Assembly (NCBI GenBank): GCA_038562375.1
Contig: JBCFAY010000001.1
Span: 124,001 to 188,000, forward strand
DNA length: 64,000 bases
Direction of reading: 5' to 3'
Source of the DNA: JBCFAY01 sp038562375
GTDB lineage: Bacteria > Bacillota > Clostridia > Christensenellales > CAG-138
Positions 34,753 through 44,399 of the stretch are shown here, one piece after another. The translations under genes were made by a program, and so were the position numbers. Under the pieces are notes generated by a model, which was not told the origin of the DNA, did not search any database, and saw only the letters and a list, made by a program, of their open reading frames with translations. Within the stretch, counting starts at the first letter, position 1. Every line of letters begins with the position of its first letter.

Positions 34753-35601
34753 TTATTCCCGGCAGGCGTGCATATCATTTGCGTTACCTAGACTCGTAGC
34801 GTAGAAAGACGGCGGAACCCCGACTTTTTTTCTGAAAATTTTACTGAAATAATTCGTGTCGCCGAATCCGCAGAAACTGGAAACCTTATATATGCTTGTG
34901 CCCGGTACCGACAGCATGCGTTTTGCGGTTTCGATCCTGATATCCATCAAATATTGCTGAGGCGATGTACAATAGTGTTGCTTGAATAGTCTGAACAAAT
35001 AGGTGCGGTCCACGCCGATATATTTCGCAACATCTGCAATCCTGATGTTATAACCAAAATTATCATAGATGTATTCGGCCGCTTTTTCCGCCAGCAATTT
35101 GGCGTCGCTTTTTGGGGCGGAACTTGTTATCGTGGACAGGAACAAATACAAATATCCTATCATCCTAAGATTCGCTTCAATGCTTGAAGCCGAATCGAGC
35201 AGCGTTTTAATAAAACTCAAGGAGATATCAAAATCAGGAGTTTCAAAAACGGGAGACTCTTTATGCAAGCCCAGGGATATTGCCATTCCCTCAACATCGG
35301 TTCCGCTGAATCCGACCCATATGAAAGACCAGGACGCATTATTTGCCGCAAAGTATTTGGTCGTCTCTCCGGGCCTGATGATCAAGCCCTTCCCTTTGCC
35401 GAGCGTATAGGACACGTCGTTTTTTACAAACTTGCCGGTTCCGTCCACAATAAAATAGATAAGATAATGCGCCCTGATAAACGGCCCGTATGAAAACCCG
35501 GGCGCGCATGGCTGGTACCCGCATTGATGTATTGACAAATGTGAGCGCTCACCGCCGCCGAGGTCCCTATACGATACGAAGCCTTCCGCGATATTCAACA
35601 T
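34753..35601 (-). CDS. AraC-family regulator of the adjacent glycosidase genes
   Basis: A 282-residue protein with an N-terminal cupin-like sugar-sensing domain (YLIYFIVDGTGKFV, GLIIRPGETTKYFA) and a C-terminal double HTH: IRIADVAKYIGVDRTYLFRLF, PQQYLMDIRIETAKRML, and SSFCGFGDTNYFSKIFRK. It diverges from the GH4 glycosidase gene at 35737 across a 135-base region, so control of that gene, and perhaps of the nearby importer operon, is likely. Confidence 0.9.
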   Translation of the reverse strand: MLNIAEGFVSYRDLGGGERSHLSIHQCGYQPCAPGFSYGPFIRAHYLIYFIVDGTGKFVKNDVSYTLGKGKGLIIRPGETTKYFAANNASWSFIWVGFSGTDVEGMAISLGLHKESPVFETPDFDISLSFIKTLLDSASSIEANLRMIGYLYLFLSTITSSAPKSDAKLLAEKAAEYIYDNFGYNIRIADVAKYIGVDRTYLFRLFKQHYCTSPQQYLMDIRIETAKRMLSVPGTSIYKVSSFCGFGDTNYFSKIFRKKVGVPPSFYATSLGNANDMHACRE

Positions 35602-35736
35602 ATATACCCCGAAATTCGATGTCTTTTTAAGTATTATGCAACAAAAATACTGATCCGCGCAACATATATCCGTTTATTGCGGCTGCAAAAAGAAATAAAA
35701 TAATATCATCAAATACTTCTCTGGAGAACAGTGGAT

Positions 35737-37050
35737 ATGAAAAAAATTGCATTCATCGGAGCGGGCAGTTTTGGTTTCACGCGCGACCTTGTAAAGGATA
35801 TTCTCACTTTTCCGGCTTTCGCGGATGCGCATATCTCGCTTATGGATATCGACGAAGAACGCCTGGGCTATATCGGCAGGGCGGTTCAGGCCATCATTGA
35901 CGCCGGGCGTTACCCCGCCACGATGTCGGTCACAAAAAACAGACGCGAAGCGCTCGAGGGCGCCGACGGCGTGCTCATAACGGTTCTCGCGGGAGATGTG
36001 GACGTTTGGCGGCACGATATCGAGATTCCCAAGCGATTTGGGGTGGATATCAACGTCGGCGATACCCGCGGGCCATCCGGCATATTCCGATATTTGAGGA
36101 CAGCCCCCCTGTTGGTCGATATCTGCAGGGATGTTGAAAAATATTGTCCGGACGCGATCGTTTTGAACTATACAAACCCTATGGCGATGCTGTGCAGGAC
36201 CGTGCAGGAAATAACCGGCGCAAACGTTACGGGGCTCTGCCACAGCGTTCAGGGTACCGCAATGATGCTTGCCCGCTGGATCGGCGCTGATTACGATACC
36301 GAGGTCTCTTATCTATGCGCGGGCATCAATCACCAGGCGTTTTATCTCCAATACGAAGTCAGCGGGAAAGACGCGTATCCCGCGATACGCGAAGCTTTAA
36401 ATCGTCCGGAAATCTATAACGAGGAAATCGTGCGCAACGAGATGTTCAAATACCTGGATTATTACGTTACGGAATCCTCGGGTCATAACTCGGAATACAA
36501 TGCATGGTTCCGCAAGCGTCCCGATCTGATTGAAAAGTATTGCACCCGCGGAACCGGCTGGAATCCCGGCGTATACGCGTATATCCGCGATGAGTATGCC
36601 GCCCGTAAAAACACATGGAGGGGCGATATTGAAAAGATGCTCGTCTCAGAGATCGATCTCGCCCGCGGCCGGGAGTACGCAGCTTCCATATTCAACGCTG
36701 TTTTCGGCGACAATACGCCGTTTGTTTTCAACGGCAATGTGCGAAATGCAGGGCTGATCGAAAACCTGCCTTACGGATGCTGTGTGGAGGTACCCGTGAC
36801 TGCGTCCTGTAAAGGGTTCGTGCCCCACAAGGTCGGCCGTCTTCCCGATCATCTCGCGGTGCTTGTCAATACGAGCGCACGCTGCGAAGAGCTGGCGGTC
36901 AGAGGTTTCATCAATCGCAACAAACGGGATATATTCCATGCGATATTGTTCGACCCGTTGACCTCTGCGGTCCTTAGCATGGAAGAAATCCACTATATGG
37001 TCGATTGTATGTTCGAGCAGAACAAGGAGTACCTTGCATACATGGAATAA
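35737..37050 (+). CDS. GH4 glycosidase (alpha-galactosidase/6-phospho-glycosidase family)
   Basis: A 437-residue NAD- and metal-dependent glycosidase. The N-terminal Rossmann motif KIAFIGAGSFGFTRD is followed by LNYTNPMAML, the metal-cysteine motif GLCHSVQG and AGINHQAF, all GH4 landmarks. GH4 enzymes oxidise and eliminate at the sugar ring; family members cleave alpha-galactosides, alpha-glucosides, alpha-glucuronides or 6-phospho-sugars. The linked galactose genes favour an alpha-galactoside. No PTS is in the window, so an unphosphorylated substrate is more likely. ATG at 35737 follows GGAGA; a GTG two codons earlier is possible. Confidence 0.88.
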   Translation: MKKIAFIGAGSFGFTRDLVKDILTFPAFADAHISLMDIDEERLGYIGRAVQAIIDAGRYPATMSVTKNRREALEGADGVLITVLAGDVDVWRHDIEIPKRFGVDINVGDTRGPSGIFRYLRTAPLLVDICRDVEKYCPDAIVLNYTNPMAMLCRTVQEITGANVTGLCHSVQGTAMMLARWIGADYDTEVSYLCAGINHQAFYLQYEVSGKDAYPAIREALNRPEIYNEEIVRNEMFKYLDYYVTESSGHNSEYNAWFRKRPDLIEKYCTRGTGWNPGVYAYIRDEYAARKNTWRGDIEKMLVSEIDLARGREYAASIFNAVFGDNTPFVFNGNVRNAGLIENLPYGCCVEVPVTASCKGFVPHKVGRLPDHLAVLVNTSARCEELAVRGFINRNKRDIFHAILFDPLTSAVLSMEEIHYMVDCMFEQNKEYLAYME

Positions 37051-37087
37051 AGGCGCAAAAATCGGTATAAAAAATGGAGGCAAATCA

Positions 37088-38140
37088 ATGAGCGATATCC
37101 TTCTTTCAGAATTCATGCCGGAATGTTGTTTGGAAGTTTCCCGTACCGAGATCAGTAAGTCCAAGTTCCCTGTCATCGACGCTCACGCGCACATGGGGAT
37201 ACTCCTCGTCGGCAAAAACTACGAGGAAATGTACGATACCGGCGAATTTATGGAATACATGCGTCAAAGCGGCGTGTATAAGGTCATCAACGCCGACGGC
37301 GTCTATGATGATGAGTTTACCCGGATGCTCAATAAGACAAAGGGCTTTGAGGATGAAATCTACCATCTTGTTTGGATCGACCACGAAAATATCGATGATC
37401 CCGGTTTTGCGAAAACCACCCGTAAAAGGCTCATTGAAGAAAAGAAATTGGGCGCAAAGGGCATCAAGATCTGGAAAATGATCACCCTGCGCGACAGGGA
37501 TAAAAGTGGGAAGCCTATTCGCACCGACGACGATAGGATGCAGGTCGTCTATGAGACCGCGGCGGAACTCGATATGCCTTTGCTGATGCATATCGCCGAT
37601 CCCGTGGCTTTCTTCAGGCCGATCGACAACCGCAACGAAAGGATCGAAGAGCTTGGTCATTATCCCGACTGGAGTTTCTACGGCAAGCAGTTTCCCTCGT
37701 TTAACGAGCTCATGGATATGCAGGACAACATGATCGAAAAGAACCCGCACACCAAATTCATCATGGCGCATTGCGGTTCGTATGCCGAGAATCTCGCCCA
37801 CGTGTCGGAACGGCTTGAACGTTATAAGAACATGTATGTCGACATCGCGGCGCGTATCGCCGAACTGGGCAGGCAGCCTTACAGCGCGCGCAAGTTCTTT
37901 ATCAGGCATTCCGACAGGATCCTGTTCGGGAGCGACAGTACGCCGAACTATCTGGGCGTACACAAGATCATGTATCGTTTCCTTGAAACCTATGACGAGT
38001 ACTTCCCCTACTGGCGTCCCTCGGAAATGCCCATGCAGGGAAGATGGCATGTTTACGGTATTGGGCTGCCGGATGAGGCCCTCAAAAATATATATTATAA
38101 AAACGCGGCTAAGCTTTTTAACCTGGAATTTCCTGAATAA
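37088..38140 (+). CDS. Amidohydrolase-2 family metal-dependent hydrolase
   Basis: A 350-residue TIM-barrel hydrolase. The N-terminal metal motif is FPVIDAHAHMG (HxH), followed by LGAKGIKIWKM, LLMHIADP, FIMAHCGS and RILFGSDSTPN, in the order typical of the amidohydrolase-2 (PF04909) group. These enzymes hydrolyse or decarboxylate ring compounds and sugar lactones. GGAGG 8 bases upstream sets the ATG at 37088. It follows the GH4 gene by 37 bases, so the two are one transcript, ending at a strong terminator. Substrate unknown; a sugar lactone or acylated sugar is a guess. Confidence 0.8.
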   Translation: MSDILLSEFMPECCLEVSRTEISKSKFPVIDAHAHMGILLVGKNYEEMYDTGEFMEYMRQSGVYKVINADGVYDDEFTRMLNKTKGFEDEIYHLVWIDHENIDDPGFAKTTRKRLIEEKKLGAKGIKIWKMITLRDRDKSGKPIRTDDDRMQVVYETAAELDMPLLMHIADPVAFFRPIDNRNERIEELGHYPDWSFYGKQFPSFNELMDMQDNMIEKNPHTKFIMAHCGSYAENLAHVSERLERYKNMYVDIAARIAELGRQPYSARKFFIRHSDRILFGSDSTPNYLGVHKIMYRFLETYDEYFPYWRPSEMPMQGRWHVYGIGLPDEALKNIYYKNAAKLFNLEFPE

Positions 38141-38174
38141 CCAAAGCTCTCGCCTGCATCGAAAATATCCTCCA

Positions 38175-38223
38175 TCCGAAGGGGAGCGGAATTGTTTCCG
38201 CTCCCCTTCGGAATTTGTATTTT
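38175..38223 (+). terminator. Strong terminator after the GH4-amidohydrolase pair
   Basis: A perfect 17-bp stem (38175-38191 with 38196-38212, 4-base loop) followed by ATTTGTATTTT. It separates the plus-strand pair from the converging minus-strand operon. Confidence 0.9.
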
Positions 38224-38268
38224 AAGGGCGGAATTTCTGCCCTTTAGAGGCCGATGATAATCCGCTCT

Positions 38269-39591
38269 TTATTTGATAAAAGCGCTCCAGCCTTCGGGGA
38301 TCAAGTCGATATTCTCCTTTATGAGCGCATCCATGAGGCCCTCCGGATCATCGCACAGCGCGCACAGCGGATCCAAATAAAGCGCCTGCTTGAGCTTGTT
38401 CATGTCGCAGTCGACGGCGGCATCCACGACAAGCAGATATTCGCGGCCGAGAGATTCGCACTTGGCGGCAATCCCGTCGGGCAGCGCACCGATATGCTGG
38501 GGCTTCAGGCCCAGCTCATTTACAAAAGTCGGGACTTCCACAATGATTCCGTCCGATACGTTTTCGATGTATCCACGGTTGAGAACGTTGACCATTTCCA
38601 TGGCGATATGTCCGGTCGCAAGCGCGCGCACGAAATGCGTTGCCGTTTCTTGGCTGCCTTCCATGAAATGCTCGTACCCGGTATCGCGCAGCATGACGTC
38701 CTGCATACGCGCGTAATCCTCGGCACGCCATGCGTCGATCACGCAAAAATCGCAGTTTTTCCATTTCAAATTCCGGCTGCACATCACGTTTTGACGAAGG
38801 AACGCACAAAAGAATTCTTCCACGTGCCTGTCGGCAGGCGCGGGATAAAGGCCGAATACCCTGAACAGGTCATACGACACGGGTTCTTTCAGCGCAAATC
38901 CGGTCTTTTTCAGCTTGTCGCATAGCTCGGGATACACGTCCCTGCCGTCTATCTCCAGGCGGGTAAACCACGTAAGATGGTTAACGCCGGCCGCTTCGTA
39001 AGACAGGCGCCGGGAATCGACATTGAATACCTTTTCAGCGAGCTCTTTTGCCGTGCCCGGCGTGCCGTGGCACAGGCCGAAGGTTTTAATCTTGGTAAAC
39101 TTCTCTATCGCGAGGCACTGCGCGCCTTCAGGATTTGTATAATTGACGATATATGCCCCGGGACAGACCTTTTCCATCTCGCCTGCGATTTCCAACGCAA
39201 GCGGAACGGAACGCAGGATGCGTATCATAGCGCCGGGGCCTATTGTATCGCCGACAGACTGATAGACCCCGTAACGCGTGCAGGTTGCAATATCGCGTTT
39301 CCATGCGTCGTATTTGCCGACCGCATAGGTAAAAAGAACAAAGTGCGCTCCGGGCAACGCGTTCTTATAATGATTAAAGGGGAGAACCTTAAAATCCTTT
39401 CCCGACCATGCCGCAAGTTTTTTTACCGCCGCGGCAACTTCCTCAAGCACGTTCGCGTCGATATCCACGAGGCGAAGCTCGCCTCCTTCAATGAAGTCTT
39501 CGCCGAGGATATCTCCGACAAGCCTCATGGTAAACACCATGCTTCCGGCGCCGATGAATACAAAATTGAATTTACTTCTGCCGAAAAACAT
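38269..39591 (-). CDS. Second GH4 glycosidase
   Basis: A 440-residue GH4 enzyme, with the NAD motif FVFIGAGSMVFTMR, VNYTNPEGAQC, the metal-cysteine segment GLCHGTPG, and AGVNHLTWFT. It is clearly diverged from the first GH4 (for example GTPG instead of SVQG), so the two should differ in substrate. GGAGA precedes the ATG. It is the last gene of the importer, creatininase, SIS, PfkB operon. Confidence 0.88.
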   Translation of the reverse strand: MFFGRSKFNFVFIGAGSMVFTMRLVGDILGEDFIEGGELRLVDIDANVLEEVAAAVKKLAAWSGKDFKVLPFNHYKNALPGAHFVLFTYAVGKYDAWKRDIATCTRYGVYQSVGDTIGPGAMIRILRSVPLALEIAGEMEKVCPGAYIVNYTNPEGAQCLAIEKFTKIKTFGLCHGTPGTAKELAEKVFNVDSRRLSYEAAGVNHLTWFTRLEIDGRDVYPELCDKLKKTGFALKEPVSYDLFRVFGLYPAPADRHVEEFFCAFLRQNVMCSRNLKWKNCDFCVIDAWRAEDYARMQDVMLRDTGYEHFMEGSQETATHFVRALATGHIAMEMVNVLNRGYIENVSDGIIVEVPTFVNELGLKPQHIGALPDGIAAKCESLGREYLLVVDAAVDCDMNKLKQALYLDPLCALCDDPEGLMDALIKENIDLIPEGWSAFIK

Positions 39592-39606
39592 CTATTCTCT
39601 CCATCT

Positions 39607-40593
39607 TTATATTGATTCCCTTGCGTACACATTAACCGGAACAACGCCCTCTGCAATCGTTGTTTCAACGTCGCGCAACGACTGCGCAAAGGAAGCGCCG
39701 CCGTAATGCGTTGTGCTTATCGCGCCTGCCGCGTTTGCGTAGAGAAGGCAGGTCTTTGGATCCTTCCCATTGAGATAGGCATACAAATAACCGGAATTGA
39801 AATTGTCTCCCGCGCCGGTGGTATCCCTTGCGTCGGCGCGGTAAGCGCCGTGGAAGATCGGCTTTCGGCTGTTTCCTTTGCACACCACGGCGCCTTTTTC
39901 GCCCAGCTTGATCACGGCGTCGCAGCCCATGGAGGCGATTTTGGCCGCGGCCTCTTTGAAATCGTCCGTCCGTGCTATTCTTGCCGCTTCTATTTCATTT
40001 GGGAAGAAAATATCCGTTTCTTTAAGCGTCTCCATAAGCGCGCACAAAAAAGTCCCGCTCTCATCCCATCCGGCGTCCAGAGAAATCGTCATTCCGAGCT
40101 TATGGGCTCTGCGGAACAGAGCCGGGAGACCTTCCCACAGCCTGCGCCTGAGGGCATATGCGCCGACATGCAGATGCCTCGCGCGGTACGTTTCCAAAGG
40201 GATTTTGTCCGCCGTATATCCGTCTATCGTATCGCCGGAATACGTGATCAGAGCCCTGTCCTTGTTCGTGCTGACGCTCACCGTTACGCCGGTAGTCAGG
40301 CGGCTGTCCACGATAATGCCCGACGCATCCACCCCGTGCGATCGGATCGCATTGAGGACAAGCTCGCCTCTCGGGTCCGTCCCGAGCATACCGAAAAAAG
40401 CGGTTTTTAATCCAAGATCCGAAGCGGTGCACGCGCATATCGCCGTGGAGCTCCCAAGGCATTCAAAATAGGACGCAGCGGAAACTTCCTTGCCGAATTC
40501 GGGCGCTGATTCCAAACCGCCGATAACGATATCCGCGTTGAGCTCGCCAGCGGCAAGCAGATCATATGCCCCGTTTATTTGAGCTCTATCCAT
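39607..40593 (-). CDS. PfkB-family sugar kinase
   Basis: A 328-residue carbohydrate kinase. AAGELNADIVIGG is at the N-terminus, and the catalytic signature DTTGAGDNFNSGYLYA, with its base Asp, is near 255-270. The family phosphorylates fructose, ribose, tagatose-6-phosphate and others. Together with the SIS isomerase and GatZ elsewhere in the locus, tagatose-6-phosphate or a keto-sugar is a reasonable inferred substrate. The ATG overlaps the SIS gene end by 19 bases, so the two are coupled. Confidence 0.88.
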   Translation of the reverse strand: MDRAQINGAYDLLAAGELNADIVIGGLESAPEFGKEVSAASYFECLGSSTAICACTASDLGLKTAFFGMLGTDPRGELVLNAIRSHGVDASGIIVDSRLTTGVTVSVSTNKDRALITYSGDTIDGYTADKIPLETYRARHLHVGAYALRRRLWEGLPALFRRAHKLGMTISLDAGWDESGTFLCALMETLKETDIFFPNEIEAARIARTDDFKEAAAKIASMGCDAVIKLGEKGAVVCKGNSRKPIFHGAYRADARDTTGAGDNFNSGYLYAYLNGKDPKTCLLYANAAGAISTTHYGGASFAQSLRDVETTIAEGVVPVNVYARESI

Positions 40594-41618
40594 GGTTTCA
40601 GGCCCTCGGGACGATCGGGATCGCAGCCGTTGATCTTAGATTTATAGAGGCTTGCAAGCTGGCAGGCCGCAGCAAGTATCAAGCCGTTTGCAAGATTCCC
40701 TACACGCTCGCCGAACCAGATATTTGCCTTAACTCCGGCAATATCGAAGGGAAGTTCCGAGCATACCGCAACGAGGGCACCCTTCGCAGCAATCTCCTCG
40801 ACGAGCGCCTTCTCGTATTCGCCGAAACGGCCGCCTGCTAGGACCATCACAAGCGTTTTATCATCGATCAATACAATCGGGCCGTGGCGCACATCCAAAA
40901 CATGATAATAATTGCTTTGGAGGCATGAGATTTCCTTAAAAGCCAGAGCGGCCTCATCCGCCAAGCCTTCAACAGGGCCGTCCGCCAACACAACCACGCT
41001 GTTCCAGGGGTTTTTCGACAGGTCCCTGAGCGTCCCGTCATTCCTTTCAAGGAAGGCCGGGCCGTTTTGCGCTACTTTTTGGAATCCCTCGTCCGCATCG
41101 GCTTTACCGAGCATTTTAGCCAACGTGAGCATACCCGCCGTATAAAGGCAGCAAACGCATCTCGTCTGACAGACGCTTTCATCGAATGCCCACGGCATGC
41201 TGATCGTAAAATCCGATAATTCTGCTATTGTGGAATCCTCGCGGCAGTTGATCGATACAAAGCGCGTGCAAGGTGCCGCCGCGCGGATTGTTTTATAAGC
41301 GTTTATCAGTTCCGAGGTTTCGCCCGAGCGGGAAACGGACAATACCAGAGCGCCGTCAAAAAGCCGCTTATATTCTTCAAAATTGCGCCAAAGATCGCCT
41401 GCCGGCACCGCGAATACGGGGATATCGCTCCAAAGCGAAGCTATCGCTCTGAAGGAACAGGCAAGGGCGTAGCTTGAGCCGCACCCGGTGAATAGAAGTC
41501 TACGCGGAGAAGCGCCGTTAAAGAATTCTACAATCGCTTTTTCCTGTTCGGCAACACAATCGAGCGTTTGCTTCAGCGCCGCATACTGACCGAAAATTTC
41601 AGAACGTGTAATACTCAA
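40575..41618 (-). CDS. SIS-domain sugar isomerase/deaminase (AgaS-like)
   Basis: A 347-residue protein with two SIS (sugar isomerase) domains: LFTGCGSSYALA near 50 and LVLSVSRSGETSELI near 95, then the second domain near 190-330 with VRHGPIVLIDD. AgaS-type members convert galactosamine-6-phosphate to tagatose-6-phosphate; others are frucosamine-phosphate enzymes. No ATG is suitably placed: a TTG at 41618 preceded by GGAAGAGAGG is the preferred start and avoids overlap with the creatininase gene. Substrate in this locus is inferred. Confidence 0.8.
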   Translation of the reverse strand: MSITRSEIFGQYAALKQTLDCVAEQEKAIVEFFNGASPRRLLFTGCGSSYALACSFRAIASLWSDIPVFAVPAGDLWRNFEEYKRLFDGALVLSVSRSGETSELINAYKTIRAAAPCTRFVSINCREDSTIAELSDFTISMPWAFDESVCQTRCVCCLYTAGMLTLAKMLGKADADEGFQKVAQNGPAFLERNDGTLRDLSKNPWNSVVVLADGPVEGLADEAALAFKEISCLQSNYYHVLDVRHGPIVLIDDKTLVMVLAGGRFGEYEKALVEEIAAKGALVAVCSELPFDIAGVKANIWFGERVGNLANGLILAAACQLASLYKSKINGCDPDRPEGLKPWIELK

Positions 41619-41632
41619 TTCCTCTCTTCCTT

Positions 41633-42361
41633 TCAAGTAAATCTTATATTTAATTCTTCGAAGGCTTTTAGTATCAACGCTGCAAAATGCTCCGTTATGG
41701 CTTGAATCGCCTTTTCGCCCAATTCCGGCGACGAGTTCTCCACGTCGTCCCACCACTCCCAGTTCGGGGAATCCTTGTAATAATAATTCGGTGGATCAAG
41801 GTATCGCCGGGGCATTGGGTTCATATTCAGCTTTTCAAAATGCGTGAGGTCGGGAAACATGCGCCAGAACATCGAAGTTTCCCATTTTCCCGCATGGTCC
41901 GCAGGTTCCTCGCCATTTACCAAAACGCCTTCATACTCTGCTTGGGCAATCACTTTTATGCTCGGATTTTCCACCGCAAAACAATGAGCGGCCCGTTTGA
42001 CACAGTCCACCTGAAGGTTGCCGTAATGGCCCGTAAGGATTACAACGACCCTTGCGCCCACTTTTTTCAGCTGATACAGCGTTTCATAGATCGTCTGGTT
42101 AACGAGGCTTTCAGAATACGTCAGGGTTCCCGCATATGTTGAAAACCCCGGCCTGCCGACAAACGTGGGCGGCAAAACGATGCCGCCGCCCATCCGCTGC
42201 GCTATCCGTTCACATAAGCCAGCCGCTTTGATTCCGTCAAGGCCGAGCGGGAGATGATCCGCATGCCATTCGATAAGCCCCATCGGCATCAAAAACAGCG
42301 GCATTTTCACAACGGCACGCTCAAATTCCTCGGGCGTCATTTCAATATATCCGTAGCTCAT
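41633..42361 (-). CDS. Creatininase-family amidohydrolase
   Basis: A 242-residue protein with the creatininase fold signatures: LMPMGLIEWHADHLPLGLD (metal His and Asp), VGRPGFSTYAGTL, VVILTGHYGNLQ, and ADHAGKWETS (metal His and Glu). Known members open creatinine or act in cofactor and guanosine-derived pathways. It is inside a sugar importer operon, between the permease and SIS genes, so the substrate is more likely a sugar lactam/amide, or the family is being used as a lactonase or deacylase. ATG at 42361 follows AGGGTGAT; a GTG directly before it is possible. Confidence 0.82.
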   Translation of the reverse strand: MSYGYIEMTPEEFERAVVKMPLFLMPMGLIEWHADHLPLGLDGIKAAGLCERIAQRMGGGIVLPPTFVGRPGFSTYAGTLTYSESLVNQTIYETLYQLKKVGARVVVILTGHYGNLQVDCVKRAAHCFAVENPSIKVIAQAEYEGVLVNGEEPADHAGKWETSMFWRMFPDLTHFEKLNMNPMPRRYLDPPNYYYKDSPNWEWWDDVENSSPELGEKAIQAITEHFAALILKAFEELNIRFT

Positions 42362-42379
42362 CACATCACCCTTTAATGA

Positions 42380-43204
42380 TCAGGATTTTACAGCCCCCGC
42401 CGTCATGCCCGAGATAATGTATTTCTGGCCGAGCAAATACACAATCAATATCGGAAGTATCGTCAGCACGATGGTTGCGAAGATTAAATGCCATTGATTG
42501 ATATAGATACCGAAGAAATTAAATATTGCCATCGTCATAGGCCACATGGTCGTTCTGCCGATGGAATAAAGCGGGATCAGAAAATCGCTCCACGTTCCCA
42601 TGAATATGATAATGATCAGAGTTACAATTACCGGCCGAAGCAGCGGGAAAATAATCTTGAAGAATAATTGCAGCCCCGTGCAACCATCTATAATAGCCGC
42701 CTCATCGATCTCTTTAGGGATGGAATTGATGAATCCGTAAAGCAGAAATATACTGAACGACGTCTGCAGCGCAATGTAAACGAATATCGTGCCGAGAAAT
42801 GTGTTGTTCAATAGGAGTATCTTGAGTATTCTGACCATGGTAACCATATTGATCGATCCGAACATACCGATCAGGAGGTATAAATATAATCCCTTGTTAA
42901 ATCTGCTGCGGTTTCTTGAAAGCACGAATGCAGCCAGAGAACATAGAACGACGATCCCCGTCACAGTGCCCAGCGTTATGATGGCACTGTTTTTGAATGC
43001 GTTGAGCAGCTTGCCTTCCTCTACAGCAATGGCGTAGTTTTCCCATTGTATTCCGTTCTGCGGAAGCGACAGATCGACGCGGGTAGCTTCCGCCTGTGTT
43101 TTTACCGAATTCAAGAACACCAGCAGAAACGGTACCAGCACGAACAGGGAAAGCAGCCAGGCGATCAGTGCTTTCCACCACGATTTTCTTGTGTTTCGGC
43201 TCAT
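42380..43204 (-). CDS. Carbohydrate ABC transporter permease (MalG type)
   Basis: A 274-residue inner-membrane permease with six predicted helices. The EAA loop EIDEAAIIDGCTGLQLFFKII (about 170-190) is the characteristic contact site for the ATPase. It starts in a four-base overlap with the other permease. Sugar importers of this type share a common MsmK-like ATPase, which explains the lack of an ATPase gene in the operon. Confidence 0.9.
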   Translation of the reverse strand: MSRNTRKSWWKALIAWLLSLFVLVPFLLVFLNSVKTQAEATRVDLSLPQNGIQWENYAIAVEEGKLLNAFKNSAIITLGTVTGIVVLCSLAAFVLSRNRSRFNKGLYLYLLIGMFGSINMVTMVRILKILLLNNTFLGTIFVYIALQTSFSIFLLYGFINSIPKEIDEAAIIDGCTGLQLFFKIIFPLLRPVIVTLIIIIFMGTWSDFLIPLYSIGRTTMWPMTMAIFNFFGIYINQWHLIFATIVLTILPILIVYLLGQKYIISGMTAGAVKS

Positions 43205-44073
43205 AGCTGCACCTCTTTTTTTTGAAAAAATTTAAGCAAAATATAAGCGATCACGCCTGTTACAACAAACATGATGGATTCCATCGCATTGGCGATGCCG
43301 TATCTCCCCGACGAATACTCATAAAGAACGATTGTTTTGGCCATCTGTGTGATCTTGCCGGGGCCGCCGCCGGTCAAAACATACACAAGGTCAAAGGTTT
43401 TCAGCTTCACGATAAAGTTGAATACAAAATTCGTGCTGATCGAAGGTACAAGCAGCGGAAGAATAACATTGAAAAGTTTCTTAAAGCCGGACGCGCCGTC
43501 AATATCGGCCGCTTCCAAACAATCCGAGGGGATTGTCTGCAGGCCGGCAAGATAGACGATCATGCAGAATCCGGAACTTTTCCATATTTCCACAAACATA
43601 ACCGACAGAAGGGCGAAATTTGGATCGGCCAGCCAGGCGTGCGTCAGAGATTTCAACCCAATCACGCTCAGAAGGTTATTTAAAAAGCCCACGGGATCGA
43701 GTATGGAGGAAAACACCATGCCGACGATCAAGGCAGGCAGTATATTCGGGAAATAAAATATGGAACGCAGGACAGTCTGGCCCTTTACCCCGCTGTTGAG
43801 CAAAAGCGCCAGGGCAAGCCCTACAACATTTGCTAAAAAGGTGGTTACGCTTGCAAACAATATGGTATTGAGGATGATCGGGACCATGGAACGGTCGGTA
43901 ACGAATATCTGCTCATAGTTTGCAAGCCCGACCCACTTGACGGTTTTTCCCAAAAGGCTCCAGTTGGTGAATGATAAGTATATGCCGCTGAATATTGGAA
44001 TGATAAAAGCTACGGTATAAATAATCAATATCGGCAACACCAAATATGACGGATAGAGTTTCCTTTTATACAC
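43201..44073 (-). CDS. Carbohydrate ABC transporter permease (MalF/UgpA type)
   Basis: A 290-residue permease with six helices. The EAA-like loop SDCLEAADIDGASGFKKLF near 200 and the late sequence VYVLTGGGPGKITQ are typical of MalF/UgpA sugar permeases. The start is a GTG at 44073 preceded by GGGGG. It follows the binding-protein gene after a 372-base structured gap and overlaps the second permease. Confidence 0.9.
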   Translation of the reverse strand: MYKRKLYPSYLVLPILIIYTVAFIIPIFSGIYLSFTNWSLLGKTVKWVGLANYEQIFVTDRSMVPIILNTILFASVTTFLANVVGLALALLLNSGVKGQTVLRSIFYFPNILPALIVGMVFSSILDPVGFLNNLLSVIGLKSLTHAWLADPNFALLSVMFVEIWKSSGFCMIVYLAGLQTIPSDCLEAADIDGASGFKKLFNVILPLLVPSISTNFVFNFIVKLKTFDLVYVLTGGGPGKITQMAKTIVLYEYSSGRYGIANAMESIMFVVTGVIAYILLKFFQKKEVQL

Positions 44074-44117
44074 TACTTTGCCCCCATTGATATAAAGTGG
44101 GTGGAAATAAGGTAAAG

Positions 44118-44396
44118 GGAATCGAACCCATAGGCCTTAAACCGCAATTTTGGCGCATTTCATTGTCATCGCCAAACAGAATAGCCGCAGCTATGCTTCC
44201 TTCCTCTTTCTCGAACTGCCTCCAAAATTGCGGCTTTAAGGTTGAAGGGTTTAGAATGCGGGAAAGTGCGGCAGGGCAAAGCAGCGGCGAAGGCGTAACG
44301 AGACTACGGCGAGTGCCGCCAACACGGCAATGGCGTGCTTCCCTGCCTTTAAACCGCATGGGTTCGGCCCCTGTGTTCGGATTGGCGCACGAGGCT
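44118..44396. other. Structured, non-coding intergenic element within the sugar importer operon
   Basis: About 280 bases between the binding protein and the first permease with much internal complementarity. CCTTAAACCGCAATTTTGG (44135-44153) pairs almost perfectly with 44222-44241. GAACCCAT near 44124 pairs with ATGGGTTC near 44358. The motif TTAAACCGCA recurs near 44349. No reading frame with a ribosome site is seen. It may be a folded mRNA spacer that separates expression of the binding protein from the permeases, or a small mobile palindromic (MITE-like) insert. Confidence 0.45.
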
Positions 44397-44399
44397 TAA

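Noticed and set aside
34576..34791. A 71-codon plus-strand frame near the AraC gene.
   Set aside because: It reads through the bidirectional terminator hairpin and overlaps the AraC coding end; it has no ribosome site.
44066..44359. Minus- and plus-strand frames of about 97-100 codons in the spacer of the sugar importer operon.
   Set aside because: Neither has a ribosome site or family resemblance, and the sequence is dominated by inverted repeats.
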